IMG/VR virus record: IMGVR_UViG_3300047510_004223
Span: 1-33,301 of that record
Length of the DNA stretch: 33,301 bases
Strand: one strand, 5' to 3'
Source of the DNA: a virus
Of the stretch, positions 1 through 10,100 are shown piece by piece. The first letter of the stretch is position 1; each line of letters starts with the position of its first letter. The notes under the pieces are model-generated. The model was not told where the DNA came from and made no database searches. It worked only from the letters and a program-made list of their open reading frames with translations. The position numbers and the translations under genes were made by a program.

Positions 1-847
1 GCAGTATCTCTGAACCCTGCACCAGTATATCTGCCTTGCCGCCAGTGCCACTGCTTATTATTGTCAGATTTCCATACTCATCCTCAACCACAACCGTCCC
101 ATCGCGCGTCATCAGAGGATTTCCTGGGCCGATAACAGCGCTAGAGATAACGCGATTGTCTGCATTCACTGCACCAAGATATGCAGTTGCGGTCCCAGTA
201 TTTGCGCCACGGAATATCGATAGAATTCTATTTCGGAACTGGTCATCCGACTCTATATTGCTGCCACCAGTAAATCCCGAAGTATTTGTAATATTTGAAA
301 TGCCCGGTATGCTGTGACTGGTAAGCTGATATTTGCTTAGTCTGCCAGCTACGCCAGGCGATACTGCCTGCACGTTAACCTCTACGGCAAACTGATCCAA
401 AATACCGATCATCTGCAGGTCTGTTGATAGGCGCACTGCATTTGAGCGATATATATTGGGACGCGCGGCATCCATAAGGGTATCGCTAAGCGTCCTGTAT
501 TTTAGGCCATTCCTTGCAACGAAGAACGTCCCATTTGGAATCAGGATATTGCTTTCTAGGTTGTTGGTCGTCAATACAGCTATACCACGAGCAGGTGAAC
601 CGGTATTTCTAGATATGCTATAATTGCGCGCCAGTTTGTCAAGCTCTGTGCCGGTAGCAGATAGGATTGCCTGGAAGCCTGAAGCAGAGCGCAGCTCGTC
701 ATACAACTGTGAGATTGCAGTCGCTGGCATGTCTACCATTGTGTCGCGAATAACGCTGCCAGGATTTAGATTGGCATCCGGCTGTGCAAGTCGGATAAAA
801 TCAAGCATTGAGAGTACGATTTCTTCTAGCGACTTAATTCTAGCCAC
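1..847 (-). CDS. Baseplate J-like protein (gp47/JayE family), C-terminus beyond the window
   Basis: A structural wedge protein of the contractile-tail baseplate, expected to join the wedge to the hub and sheath. I translated this reading frame by hand: 282 codons are open from a GTG at 847 to the window edge. Residues 28-42 contain the LNPGSVIRD-type N-terminal motif of the family, and residues 194-208 contain GGSNIESDDQFRNRI, which matches the GG-x-x-ES-x-x-x-R-x-R signature of Baseplate_J proteins. The GTG start is preceded by AAAGGTG and lies 9 bases after the stop of the gp25/W-like gene, which is the usual W-J gene order. The first ATG nearby (in ATGTGG) is out of frame and meets a stop within a few codons, so GTG is preferred. 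Truncated by the window edge, so total length is unknown. Family call is confident; the exact role is by homology. Confidence 0.88.
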   Translation of the reverse strand, partial: MARIKSLEEIVLSMLDFIRLAQPDANLNPGSVIRDTMVDMPATAISQLYDELRSASGFQAILSATGTELDKLARNYSISRNTGSPARGIAVLTTNNLESNILIPNGTFFVARNGLKYRTLSDTLMDAARPNIYRSNAVRLSTDLQMIGILDQFAVEVNVQAVSPGVAGRLSKYQLTSHSIPGISNITNTSGFTGGSNIESDDQFRNRILSIFRGANTGTATAYLGAVNADNRVISSAVIGPGNPLMTRDGTVVVEDEYGNLTIISSGTGGKADILVQGSEIL

Positions 848-856
848 ATTTCACCT

Positions 857-1285
857 TTAGAGCCTGAGAGCGAGCGTCTCTTGCGCTATTCTTCCAGAGC
901 GCGTCCGAATTGCGATTGTTATCCCTATTGCACGCGGATCATTCGTAGGAAGAATGCTGATATCTTCAATAGATTTAATTGCCTCGCTAGGCAGCAGTAT
1001 CTGCCCGGCGCGCTCCTGCTGCTCCTGCAGTGCCTTTAGATTCTGTAGACTGTAACCAATGCTGCGAATAATCTCGGCCTCTAGAAACTCGCGTTTCAGG
1101 CCTGAGCCGATAAGATTGTCAGATATTCCAGAGCCATACCACTTGTGCAGCAGATTGCTGCCAACAGCAGTCGCAATTATCTTGACTACGTCCTGAGACA
1201 GCTTATCCTGGCCATATACGCGCTGGATATCGCCATCTGGACCGAGCGAAAAACTGCCATTTGCCAACTTAAAGTCAAAGCTCAT
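857..1285 (-). CDS. Baseplate wedge protein, gp25/W-like
   Basis: A 142-residue protein with the size and layout of the gp25/GpW baseplate family: a short beta N-terminus (FSLGPDGDIQRVYG), a helical middle starting DKLSQDVVKIIATAVGSN with a GS-containing turn, and a C-terminal beta segment with an ITIAIRTRSGRI strand. Family members initiate sheath assembly at the baseplate and sit beside the J-like protein, as this one does. ATG start at 1285, one base after the TAA of the upstream 531-residue gene, so it is probably translationally coupled. Despite the historical name of the family (gp25-like lysozyme), I see no catalytic motif and infer a structural role. The assignment rests on size, layout and neighbour rather than a diagnostic motif. 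Confidence 0.7.
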   Translation of the reverse strand: MSFDFKLANGSFSLGPDGDIQRVYGQDKLSQDVVKIIATAVGSNLLHKWYGSGISDNLIGSGLKREFLEAEIIRSIGYSLQNLKALQEQQERAGQILLPSEAIKSIEDISILPTNDPRAIGITIAIRTRSGRIAQETLALRL

Positions 1286-1286
1286 T

Positions 1287-2882
1287 TTATTTAGAACCTG
1301 TTTCCGCTTTTTGGAATGCTGCGTTAGCTATATTAAGTATCTGGGTTACGCTATTTTCGAGCTCCTTGCGGGCTTCGATAGTGGGCTTCCCATTGAGCGT
1401 CGTGAAGGCTGCAGTAATATTGCCCAAGGCCACTTTAGAGCTTTGCTTGCCCTGGTCATTCATTAATCCAGCCAGCGTTTCAATTGGTAATATGTACAGT
1501 GACAATATTATTGCTAAAAAATCAAATATTGAGAAGCCACAGGTATAGCCTGAGTATATATCGAGCTTGCTGCGAACTATCTCTAGTTCAGAACGGATTC
1601 GCGTCATCTCGGCCTTCTTGGCCTCGACCTCTTCGGCAACCCGGCCGCGATCTAGGGTGCAAATTGAAACAATTACCTCTTCAAAAGTACCTGTGCCAAA
1701 TGCGCGACTTGTGCCGTCAAAACTAGATGCCAGATCCTGGCGAAAAGCAGAAATTGTATTAGAATTCGTTCCGGAGACATCATCACGAATCATTAGGTCA
1801 AAAAACTGATCAGACTGCAGTTTTTCGAGCTCCAGGCTATCCACTGCCGCATCCAGACGCGGTTTTTTATCTACGCCCAGCTCTGCCTTTTTCGATGGGT
1901 CCGTCTCGTCCAAGAATTTTATTATTTCTTCATAAGAGATGTCGAAATTACCCTGTCTTACAAAAGGCGAACGGCCGTTAAAGGACGGAACATAGCTAAC
2001 ATCTTGCATGTAGCTGCGGGCAAGCTTCTTGCTCTCAGCGTAATCAAGTGCAGATGCCTCGAGAGCCTGCAGCAGCTTTTGGATAATCCTAAGAGAGAAT
2101 ACTTCTTCGTTATCTATGCCGCCTATTATTGCCTGCTTGTCATTTAGCAGCGGATCCGGGGTGGTTGAGCCTTCTGCTACACCAAGGGCGAGAATCTTGC
2201 TTTTTATAGCCTCTTTTAGATCAGAGCTATTGGCTGATTCTTTCGCGCCTATTTTTGTTCTAAGAACGAACTCAAGAAAGCTGCGCTGCTGAACATATGC
2301 GCCTGGATCCCCGTCTTTGCTAAACATAGGCTTGGTACGGCCAGACAGAGGGTATACGGTCACATCGCCACATACAACTAGCGGAAAAAGGGAGCGACGA
2401 CCATCTGCGCCGCTTATGCTCGCTGCCGGGGCCGGTGGTTTTAGCATTAACTGTAAACCACTGAGCACATTGTTCTTGTCTGCGGTTGGCGAAACGTCTA
2501 GCTTGCGAACAGAGGCCAGGGCTTCCTCGCGCCGAATAATGCCGTCTACGTCGCTCTCTGTTAGGCCAAGCTTCGCGTACTCAAAATAATTCAATGTGCC
2601 ATCTTGACTCTTTTGATCTGGTGAGATCTTTTCATTTGCTTTTCCAAGGGCAACGTCATCTCTGACAGCAGGAATCCCAAGTGCACGCAAAAATGCATTA
2701 AATAGCGATTCGCCATCCTCTGATCCAAGATTCTCATCGACGCGCGGTATTCTGCCGCGAAGCACCGGATCAGAAGATCGGAGCGACTCAATAATGCCTA
2801 GGATGGAGCTAAAGATCTCGGAAACATCTATCTCTGCACTTAGAAATGCAGAGTTGACAGATGTATCTGTTTTATTTGCCAC
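1287..2882 (-). CDS. Unrecognised baseplate-cluster protein with C-terminal coiled coil and hydrophobic segment
   Basis: 531 residues; I do not recognise a family. The N-terminal 150 residues are mixed helix. Around residues 163-210 there is a beta-like stretch (SLFPLVVCGDVTVYPL) followed by GAYVQQRSFLEFVLRTKIG. Residues 414-443 look like a coiled coil (VEAKKAEMTRIRSELEIVRS) and run into a hydrophobic segment at about 449-474 (FSIFDFLAIILSLYILPIET) long enough to cross a membrane. The C-terminus is helical. The GTG start at 2882 shares its first base with the last base of the TAG stop of the upstream gene (TAGTG), implying coupled translation with the 706-residue protein. Lying between spike and wedge genes, it is probably a baseplate component. 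The hydrophobic helix could instead be a buried trimer core. Function unknown. Confidence 0.75.
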   Translation of the reverse strand: MANKTDTSVNSAFLSAEIDVSEIFSSILGIIESLRSSDPVLRGRIPRVDENLGSEDGESLFNAFLRALGIPAVRDDVALGKANEKISPDQKSQDGTLNYFEYAKLGLTESDVDGIIRREEALASVRKLDVSPTADKNNVLSGLQLMLKPPAPAASISGADGRRSLFPLVVCGDVTVYPLSGRTKPMFSKDGDPGAYVQQRSFLEFVLRTKIGAKESANSSDLKEAIKSKILALGVAEGSTTPDPLLNDKQAIIGGIDNEEVFSLRIIQKLLQALEASALDYAESKKLARSYMQDVSYVPSFNGRSPFVRQGNFDISYEEIIKFLDETDPSKKAELGVDKKPRLDAAVDSLELEKLQSDQFFDLMIRDDVSGTNSNTISAFRQDLASSFDGTSRAFGTGTFEEVIVSICTLDRGRVAEEVEAKKAEMTRIRSELEIVRSKLDIYSGYTCGFSIFDFLAIILSLYILPIETLAGLMNDQGKQSSKVALGNITAAFTTLNGKPTIEARKELENSVTQILNIANAAFQKAETGSK

Positions 2883-5002
2883 TATCGTCTCCTACCACCA
2901 GCAGAAGGCAAGTACTGCCTGCCCTGACGCCGTGGGCGCAGGTTGCCCTCTATAAATCTTACCTCTAATACCTTTGGAGGAAATCCAAGCTGCGGCGCAT
3001 CTTGGGCGGGCGATGAGCAGACGTCGGTAGTTAGAAAATAAGCGCGTATTTCTGCAGTTCCAGCAGAATCTGATGTCAACTCGGCAGTATATGTCCCACT
3101 ATCTATGTCGAACTGTATATCAGAAATAGTACCATGGGTTGTCGTAAATATACCTCGGACATCTATTGTAGGCGGCATTCCTGCCATTGCTGGTTTGCCG
3201 CCATCAACGCCTATGGTTCGTGGCTGGAATGTTAGAGTTATTTTTTGATTAGATGAGATATCAAGGGCTTGCGCAGATGCCGTGAAAATGCTATTTGTCG
3301 CACTGATCGAGACGCACAGGGTCCTCTCCAAGAATCTGCTTATTTTATCCGAATCAGCTTTTACTAGTGCAATTACGTCGTCTGGTGGCAGGAGAGGATT
3401 GCTTAAGCGTGCCTGAACCGCGGACTTTAGCGCATCCACGTTATCAAGCCGCAATTCAGATGGCTCGATTCCAAGAAGGTCTTTTAATGATCCGTAGTAT
3501 GGTGAGGCAGGATTGCCATCATTTCCTGGCACCTCGCCCGTTGCACCATTAAATTCCCCAATTGCAGCTTCAACATCATTTCTACAACCAATTACCAGCT
3601 CTTTAGTGCTTTTTTCGTCTACAATCATCCTATACCTAATATTAGACCCAGAAGGTGGAGTTGAGCCAGGTATAAATGGTAGCGCAAGAACAATATTGAA
3701 GTTGTTTTCAATGCCTCCGCGAGCAATTGAAGCAGTATCGTATACGCCGTATGTTACAAGATTGCCGACTGGAATGGTAACGGTACTCGTAGCCGGCGCC
3801 GTCATCTCGGCAATAAAGGTGGTTGGATTAACAACGGATATAATCGTGCCAAATCCACCGAATGAACCAGAAAAAGCTATCTGCTGTCCCTTGGCAAAAC
3901 CATGGGGAACAGAATATACTGCAGTTATCTGAGTGCTTTCGACTACAGAGGAAATATTTGCCGCACCAAGGCTTCTGTCGATCATTACCTTGAAACCATC
4001 TATGTACTTTGATATATCTTCGACATAGGAACCATCCGGCTCATCAGTGGATGGAGGAACCGAATTAATCGGGAGCAGAGGTATCGTCTGCTCCAGCTCG
4101 CGGAAGAAAGGAATTGTCGCACCGACCTCCGCAAGATCAGCAGCTGATGGATCTATGTTATCGGAATATGTTGCATCTATCAGCTCTACGCTAAAAGATC
4201 GACCTTCTTCATCGACACTCAAGAATTTTAGCCTGCCTTCTGGAGGATTTCTTACTATCTTGGGACAGTCTAAACAACAGTCCGCAGCAGGACATAGCTC
4301 TGGTGAGCCCAGGCCTGCAAATGTAGCAATCAGCGACAACAAAGAATTTATAGGAGCAAGAATCCCCAGGTCATTTAAGATATCCTGGACAATTCCGCAT
4401 ATCTTGTCTGATGCGCCTTGCGCAGCAGTATCGTCACCACTAAATGCTCCAGCAATTGTTTTAGCATTCTGAACTATCAACTCAATCTTTGGCACGATAA
4501 TGAGCAAGATTGCAGATAGAATCATTATAATCGTCTTCAGCAACTCCAGCAGCAGCACTAGTGCGGCAGCAACCGGGAACAGAGTCGCCAATTGTGCTAG
4601 GCCAGCGATCAACTGTATTATAGCGGCAATCATCTTTTCTAGATTTGGAAATGAACAGAATACGTTTATGATCGCAATAATTATATCTATAAGGACTTTT
4701 ACTGGACCAAGTACAATCAGAGCCGTACTGATAACATTTAATACTGGCTGCAAAAACTCAAGGATATTGGTTGCACCTGGCACAGACAGGCTTGGCGTTT
4801 CAACGCCGCCTGGCAGCTTAAGCGTGTACTGTGAACTTGACGCTATGATTCCGTCAATCTGAGGAAAATCTGGATTATACGAGACTCCGGCGCCTGGAAG
4901 CAGTGGTGTTAGTGTGCTGGTAAGCAGCGCCATAGTGTCGCTTTGGACCACTGGGTCATCAGATGTTAGGCATTCTGCGACATCTAAGGGATTGGTTGCC
5001 AC
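2882..5002 (-). CDS. Baseplate-cluster protein with long hydrophobic region, cysteine cluster and Ig-like C-terminal domain
   Basis: 706 residues. Residues about 83-185 are extremely hydrophobic, with several runs rich in Ile/Leu/Val/Ala that would score as three or four membrane helices (e.g. VLIDIIIAIINVF, AALVLLLELL, IIMILSAILLIIV). A cysteine cluster follows at 237-246 (CPAADCCLDC), with a further Cys at 202. Near residue 355 is an HGFAKGQQIAFSG motif of a kind common in phage appendage modules. Residues about 584-690 resemble an invasin/Big_1-type Ig domain (GTYTAELTSDSAGTAEIRA). The last residues are basic (RRQGRQYLPSAGGRRR). The GTG start has AGGTG upstream at good spacing and shares one base with the spike's TAG stop (TAGTG). 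Probably a baseplate or tail-tip protein by position; a membrane-inserting role is only an inference. Confidence 0.78.
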   Translation of the reverse strand: MATNPLDVAECLTSDDPVVQSDTMALLTSTLTPLLPGAGVSYNPDFPQIDGIIASSSQYTLKLPGGVETPSLSVPGATNILEFLQPVLNVISTALIVLGPVKVLIDIIIAIINVFCSFPNLEKMIAAIIQLIAGLAQLATLFPVAAALVLLLELLKTIIMILSAILLIIVPKIELIVQNAKTIAGAFSGDDTAAQGASDKICGIVQDILNDLGILAPINSLLSLIATFAGLGSPELCPAADCCLDCPKIVRNPPEGRLKFLSVDEEGRSFSVELIDATYSDNIDPSAADLAEVGATIPFFRELEQTIPLLPINSVPPSTDEPDGSYVEDISKYIDGFKVMIDRSLGAANISSVVESTQITAVYSVPHGFAKGQQIAFSGSFGGFGTIISVVNPTTFIAEMTAPATSTVTIPVGNLVTYGVYDTASIARGGIENNFNIVLALPFIPGSTPPSGSNIRYRMIVDEKSTKELVIGCRNDVEAAIGEFNGATGEVPGNDGNPASPYYGSLKDLLGIEPSELRLDNVDALKSAVQARLSNPLLPPDDVIALVKADSDKISRFLERTLCVSISATNSIFTASAQALDISSNQKITLTFQPRTIGVDGGKPAMAGMPPTIDVRGIFTTTHGTISDIQFDIDSGTYTAELTSDSAGTAEIRAYFLTTDVCSSPAQDAPQLGFPPKVLEVRFIEGNLRPRRQGRQYLPSAGGRRR

Positions 5003-7131
5003 TATATCACCTGACCGTTGCGTATCATCTGGCGCTCACCCACACCAGCCTTGCCACCATAAACTTTACTGCCATCACTCTCGTACTTGCCAAAGAAGCC
5101 GATCCGTTCGCCATTAATAAGTACATTGTGACCAGCACTCAAGATAATATTGCTTGAGCTCTCGAATACAATGTTTTTATTAGGTGCACTCTTTATATGT
5201 ATATTGCCATCGATTATTTCGATTGCAGCTGTACCGCCCTCATCATTCTGAACATATATCTTTAGATTTCCGCCAGGAATCCTAATCGCATCACTGCTCT
5301 TGCTGCTGGCGCCTACTATAAGAGTAGTGTCTCCGTCTGCAGCCATTACGATTGAATTTGATGAAGAGTCTTTGCCTATACGAGCTATTAGCGAGCCAGC
5401 AGCATCTATAACGGCCGACTTTCCGCTTGCTTGATCTGCGCCCAGGGCCATCTCAAGGCTGCCGTCTAGGTTAACACTAAGGCTACGCCCGCCTGCATTT
5501 GGCGCGACATAGGCGCCGCCGAGCGCATAATAGCCGGAGGGCGAGTTGGTCAGCGCAGCAGTGCGTATGACATATCTACCAAGAAGACCAAGATAGTCTG
5601 TCTCAGCTGCAACGGCGTAGCCATCTGGATACCAATGAGGCAGGGCACTTATGCGGGTCTTTAGATTTAATACGTCAAGCAACGCCGGATCGTGATGCGG
5701 CATTGTCCAGCGAAATGCTCGGTTGTTTTGCGACTTTGGATTGTTCTTGTCATCTATCTCTATTCCACCTTCAGTCGAAGAGTTTGAATAGTTGTAGTGG
5801 ACAATGTCTTTTCGCAATTCCTCGGAATTCTGGCTGCCCAGGGAATCTTTGTTGCCGGGATTCCGCACCATATAATGCGTCTTTGATAGCTCGGAATCGG
5901 ATTCAGAAACAGTAGCCAGAAATGACGAAGATACGTATCTGGCGTGAACTGGAATGTTGCCTGTTGAAGATGATGCTGGTATATTTATCTTTGTCTGACC
6001 CTCAGCATCAACATCAATACTCCATCTCGAGTGGTCTGCTAGATATCCAGTGGGACCGCCAATAAAAGCAGGATTATCAGTATCAAGCGTAACGCTGTCT
6101 GTAGCCTTCCTGGAGTTTAACTCAAAATGAAGCTTGATGCTGCGACGCAAAGCATTAAACTGCGCAGCAATTTGGCCATCTGGAACAGAGGATTGTGACT
6201 CAGGTGCCAGCGGATTTCTATTTAGATCCAGTATATTACCATAGACATCGACAGCGGTACCAAGCATGCTTTCCGCTAGAAGGTTGTATTGTAGTGGGCC
6301 AAGTCCGAATGCATCTGTTCTGCTACCTTGGCGCTCCAGCTTAAGATCGCTGATTCCAAGCTTAAGGCTTGCATCTTTGTATAGATTCTTTTCAATGGCA
6401 GGCTCATTAACAAGATAATCGCGCGCATACTCGTACACAACACTGCGCTGCTCGACAAACGGCGGATTTCTATGTGCAGCAGGACCGCTCGTGTACGACG
6501 ATATGGGTAGAGCCGGATCGCGCCCTACTAGGCGCAGCGGGCCATCGAAATCTGTACCAGCGAGCCGCTCTTTTGTTTTCCAAAATTCCTTTGGTTCGAT
6601 CTCGCGACGTACTTCGCCGGAGACACTGTACCCAGAAGCAAGACTTGTGTAGGCACTCTTGCCATATGTTCCAATGGTAGCAGCTGGACTTAGCGAGATG
6701 GTGCCGACATCTCCAAAGCGACTAAGAATTTCACCGTCAACTCCGTACTTGGAATACGTGCCGCGATGGCCATTTATTATCACTTCGCCTGGCGTCGAAG
6801 TGAGCGGGGGCGGAGAGGTTTTGATCGATAGTGATGGCAAGCGGGCCTGTCCCGCATTAGAACTAAGAAAAGGCCCGGTGTGATACGATACTATGAAAAA
6901 GCGGTTATTGTCGCCGCGCCCGACAATGACTCGGGTACCTTTCTTTGGCACAACAAACATGCCTTGCTCACCAGCACCAGCAGGATGAGGCAGATATGCC
7001 TCAGCAAGGCGCTCCGCGTCGTCGAACTTTATAGTGCATATCGAGGGGAAAGAGCCGCCTGGCGATACGGCTACATCCTCAATGGTAGCCACTCGCAGAA
7101 CATTTGGTATAGTACTTAAGTGAATCGGCAT
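5002..7131 (-). CDS. Baseplate spike/needle protein (gp5/VgrG/gpV-like)
   Basis: A trimeric cell-puncturing tip is inferred. Residues about 5-110 look like the OB-fold domain of tail spikes, including GMFVVPKKGTRVIVGRGDNN and FFIVSYHTGP. The middle is family-specific, and the last ~150 residues are a beta-solenoid of short alternating strands (GNLKIYVQNDEGG, IEIIDGNIHIKSAP, NIVFESSSNIILSAGHNVLI) like the C-terminal prism of VgrG/gp5. It ends in a Gly/Lys-rich tail (about 30 residues). No lysozyme domain is visible between OB fold and solenoid, and no PAAR tip is seen. The ATG at 7131 is chosen because it lies just after the hub's TAA (7136-7138). A TTG at 7143 would add four residues and overlap the hub by 8 bases. 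Neither has a convincing ribosome binding site, so the start is uncertain. Confidence 0.82.
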   Translation of the reverse strand: MPIHLSTIPNVLRVATIEDVAVSPGGSFPSICTIKFDDAERLAEAYLPHPAGAGEQGMFVVPKKGTRVIVGRGDNNRFFIVSYHTGPFLSSNAGQARLPSLSIKTSPPPLTSTPGEVIINGHRGTYSKYGVDGEILSRFGDVGTISLSPAATIGTYGKSAYTSLASGYSVSGEVRREIEPKEFWKTKERLAGTDFDGPLRLVGRDPALPISSYTSGPAAHRNPPFVEQRSVVYEYARDYLVNEPAIEKNLYKDASLKLGISDLKLERQGSRTDAFGLGPLQYNLLAESMLGTAVDVYGNILDLNRNPLAPESQSSVPDGQIAAQFNALRRSIKLHFELNSRKATDSVTLDTDNPAFIGGPTGYLADHSRWSIDVDAEGQTKINIPASSSTGNIPVHARYVSSSFLATVSESDSELSKTHYMVRNPGNKDSLGSQNSEELRKDIVHYNYSNSSTEGGIEIDDKNNPKSQNNRAFRWTMPHHDPALLDVLNLKTRISALPHWYPDGYAVAAETDYLGLLGRYVIRTAALTNSPSGYYALGGAYVAPNAGGRSLSVNLDGSLEMALGADQASGKSAVIDAAGSLIARIGKDSSSNSIVMAADGDTTLIVGASSKSSDAIRIPGGNLKIYVQNDEGGTAAIEIIDGNIHIKSAPNKNIVFESSSNIILSAGHNVLINGERIGFFGKYESDGSKVYGGKAGVGERQMIRNGQVI

Positions 7132-7135
7132 AGTA

Positions 7136-10100
7136 TTAGGCAATGAAAATTATGTCAAAGGCATTTACAGGCAAATCAATCGTCTTCTCGCTGCCAATCT
7201 CTCCGACCTTAACTGGCGCCGCAGAGAGCCACGCATCTTCGGTAGGAAATGGCAACAGCAATCGCTCTTCATCACCAAAGTCCGCAGTTAGGTCAATCAG
7301 TCGCTTCTCTATCTCTACGACAGAGTTTTCTCCTGTACTTGGAACCGCAGCCTGCTGGCCTCTTGCTCCAGATCCCGCATCTCCAGCAGCATCTGTCCGC
7401 GCGGCCCCGCCTCCAGACAGGCTTTCATTTAAAAGACTGATGATTATATCGCAGCATATATCGGCTGCCGTCTTTAACGCATCTGTATTTAAAGGCAAAT
7501 AGTATCCGCGTACCTCTATTTTGCCAGACCTGCCACCCTTAGTTGGAGAGATGATTGCTCTAGCTCTGGCCTGCAGCGCAACGCTATTTAGCTCCGCTGC
7601 ATTTGTGCTTTTAATTATGCTCGCGAGCTCTTGACGAAACTGAAAGTCATTTTCAAGATTAATGCGAAGACGGAGGGGGTTCTCTATGTGGAAAGTGCCC
7701 AGCGTTCTTATGGTAGGAGCTTTAGAAGTCTGCGCAGAAGCCTTATCCTGGGTCCCTGCTTTTCTATACTTCTTTGTAAGCAGCGCAGCGTTGCTAGGAG
7801 CATTTCCGAGTATATCGAGAGGGGTCGGAATGATCTCTCCAGGAGGCCTACCATAAGACAGCTCCAACTCAGTTGTAAAGCTGCCATCACCAAGGCTTAT
7901 ATTATGAGAAACATTTGTAACGTAGTAGATCATATTCCTATAGGAAAGATATACGTTATCTCCAGGCCTGTAGTATTCGTTTCCTATAACTGTAATCCGA
8001 CCAGAATGAATCTTCTTGCGTTGCGTTGCCAACATTAACGAAGCATACGGCGCACACTGCGTTTCCGCAGAAGTCATATCAGGCCTGCGCATAGGAGAGG
8101 TTTCTCTAAAGCCGTACTGGCGCCAGGAATCAAAGTCTGTTGCTGTTGCTGTTAGAACAGGAATATCTGCTAGATTGCCACTAGCCTCTGGAGATAGGAA
8201 ATCTACAGCTCCAGAAACAGCAACATTGTTAAAGGCTGGTGGCCTATGAGAGAACGAGCCTCTAAGTACAACAGCATCGTTGATAATAAAGCGCTTGCCG
8301 CTGCCAGGCCCATCGATATTTGTCAAGTCATTCTCTACAATGCTTTCGAGGGCAGGCGGCAGCGACGCGCCGCCGATACTGCCAAACGAGGCTAGTCCTG
8401 ACTGCATCCCAGTACCAAACAAAGAAAGAGCGGAAGCACCCAGCTTTTCAAATGGCGAAACGCCAGTAGAGCTCTCGCGCCTTGATGCATCGTACAGAGA
8501 ACGAAGAAGCGTGCGGCGTGTATTTAAGTATCCTGATATGGCAGTCAGCCTTGACGTGATAAAATTGCCAGCATTATCGAGCTTTAGCTTGGCAAGCGCA
8601 GCAGCAGCCTCTTTTTCCGCCTTATCAATCAGTGCCTGATCTTTTGTTTCAGGACCAAGCGGAATGGAACGCATAGTGACGATAACATCGCGCAAGCGCT
8701 GCTGTATCTCTGCATTCTCGCTATCTTTCTTGCTTATTGCACTCTCTATTGTTTTAACTCTGCTGGCTGGACCTAGTACAAAACTAGACGTAACCTTCGT
8801 GCCACCCTCTGCAGAGAAAGCCTTTATGATCTCCTGATTAACTGCGTCGGCATCGACTGAAAACTCAGACTTAGAGCCGGAGTGCAGTAGTAGTGGGGAG
8901 ACGCTCCCTTCCTTGCCGGACACAGCAGTACTGGATAGACCTATGGAGTACAACTCTCTGGCAATGTTTAGCTCGTTTTTAAATATCGCGTCCCACAGGT
9001 TGTTTGTGCGAGATGCAAGAACATTTTGAACGAATGATGGCAGAAGAGAGTTTTGTCCGGGCGGCATCTGCCGGATCATCTCGATCATCAAGCTAAGAGG
9101 CGTGCGATTATACCTAGGTGGCCGCAGTACAAGGTTGCCATCAGGATCTGCAAAAAATTCCAGCTGCAGCGCACTGATTGCATTTCTAATTGTATCCAGA
9201 GGCGAGCTGTACTCTGCCTCAAACAGCGAGAAGTTTCCAGAAAGACTAGCTGCAAAAGACTGGATTATGAAATCCGTATCGTAGTCAGCAGAAACGATGA
9301 AGTAATTTTTGTCTTTGTTGAAGCGTACGTCTTCTGGCTTGCGCTTTGTTTTATATATTATCTCGCGATCAGTCTGAACTCTATCTAGAGCATCTACAGA
9401 TATGAATGTGTTATTACCCTCGAGAGACAGCTGTAGGCCTTCTGGCAGGCTCTGCTGCAGGTTGGCAATATCGCTTGAGATACGGGCGATCTCTTCTGTT
9501 ATTGCTGCTTGCTCTGCGGTAGGCGCCGCACCAACAGGCTGCTTGCGCCGCAGCTCATTTAGTTTTAAAATAAGGCGATTAGACTCTACATTAAGAGTTG
9601 ATAGAGCATTCTTTGCTTGATAGTATGCCATAACCGTGTCTTTGTCAAGACTGCGGTCTTTTGCAGGCACAAAACTGCCGTAATACTTCTTCACCCTGTC
9701 AGTATACTCAAACATATAATTGAAGAAATCTCTGGACAGGTTTGTTGGATTTGTCGCGGCGCCACTTATCTTAGAAACGCCCTCAAAGAAGGTAGCATAG
9801 TCGTACGGCTGACCAGTAATAAGTATGCTTGCAATATTTGCAGCATCCAGTTTTGCAAAAGGCTGCCTAAGAGATGATATGCCGCCCGCGACTCCACCAC
9901 CGCCTGCCGCATCAACAGTGACAGACACAATGCCCTCTTTCCACTTGTACACTAGTCCCGGGGTATGCTCGATTATCGCCAAACCATTCCGCTTATCAGT
10001 TAATATATCACCTATATTTCTTATCTTTTTAGACACAAGTGGGCCAGATGCAATCCGCAAAAAGTCCAGGCGCTCTTCGTTTTTCTGCGATAGCTTGAAA

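Noticed and set aside
857-1285. Catalytic lysozyme suggested by the historical family name gp25-like lysozyme
   Set aside because: No catalytic Glu/Asp motif is recognisable and the family is structural in known baseplates.
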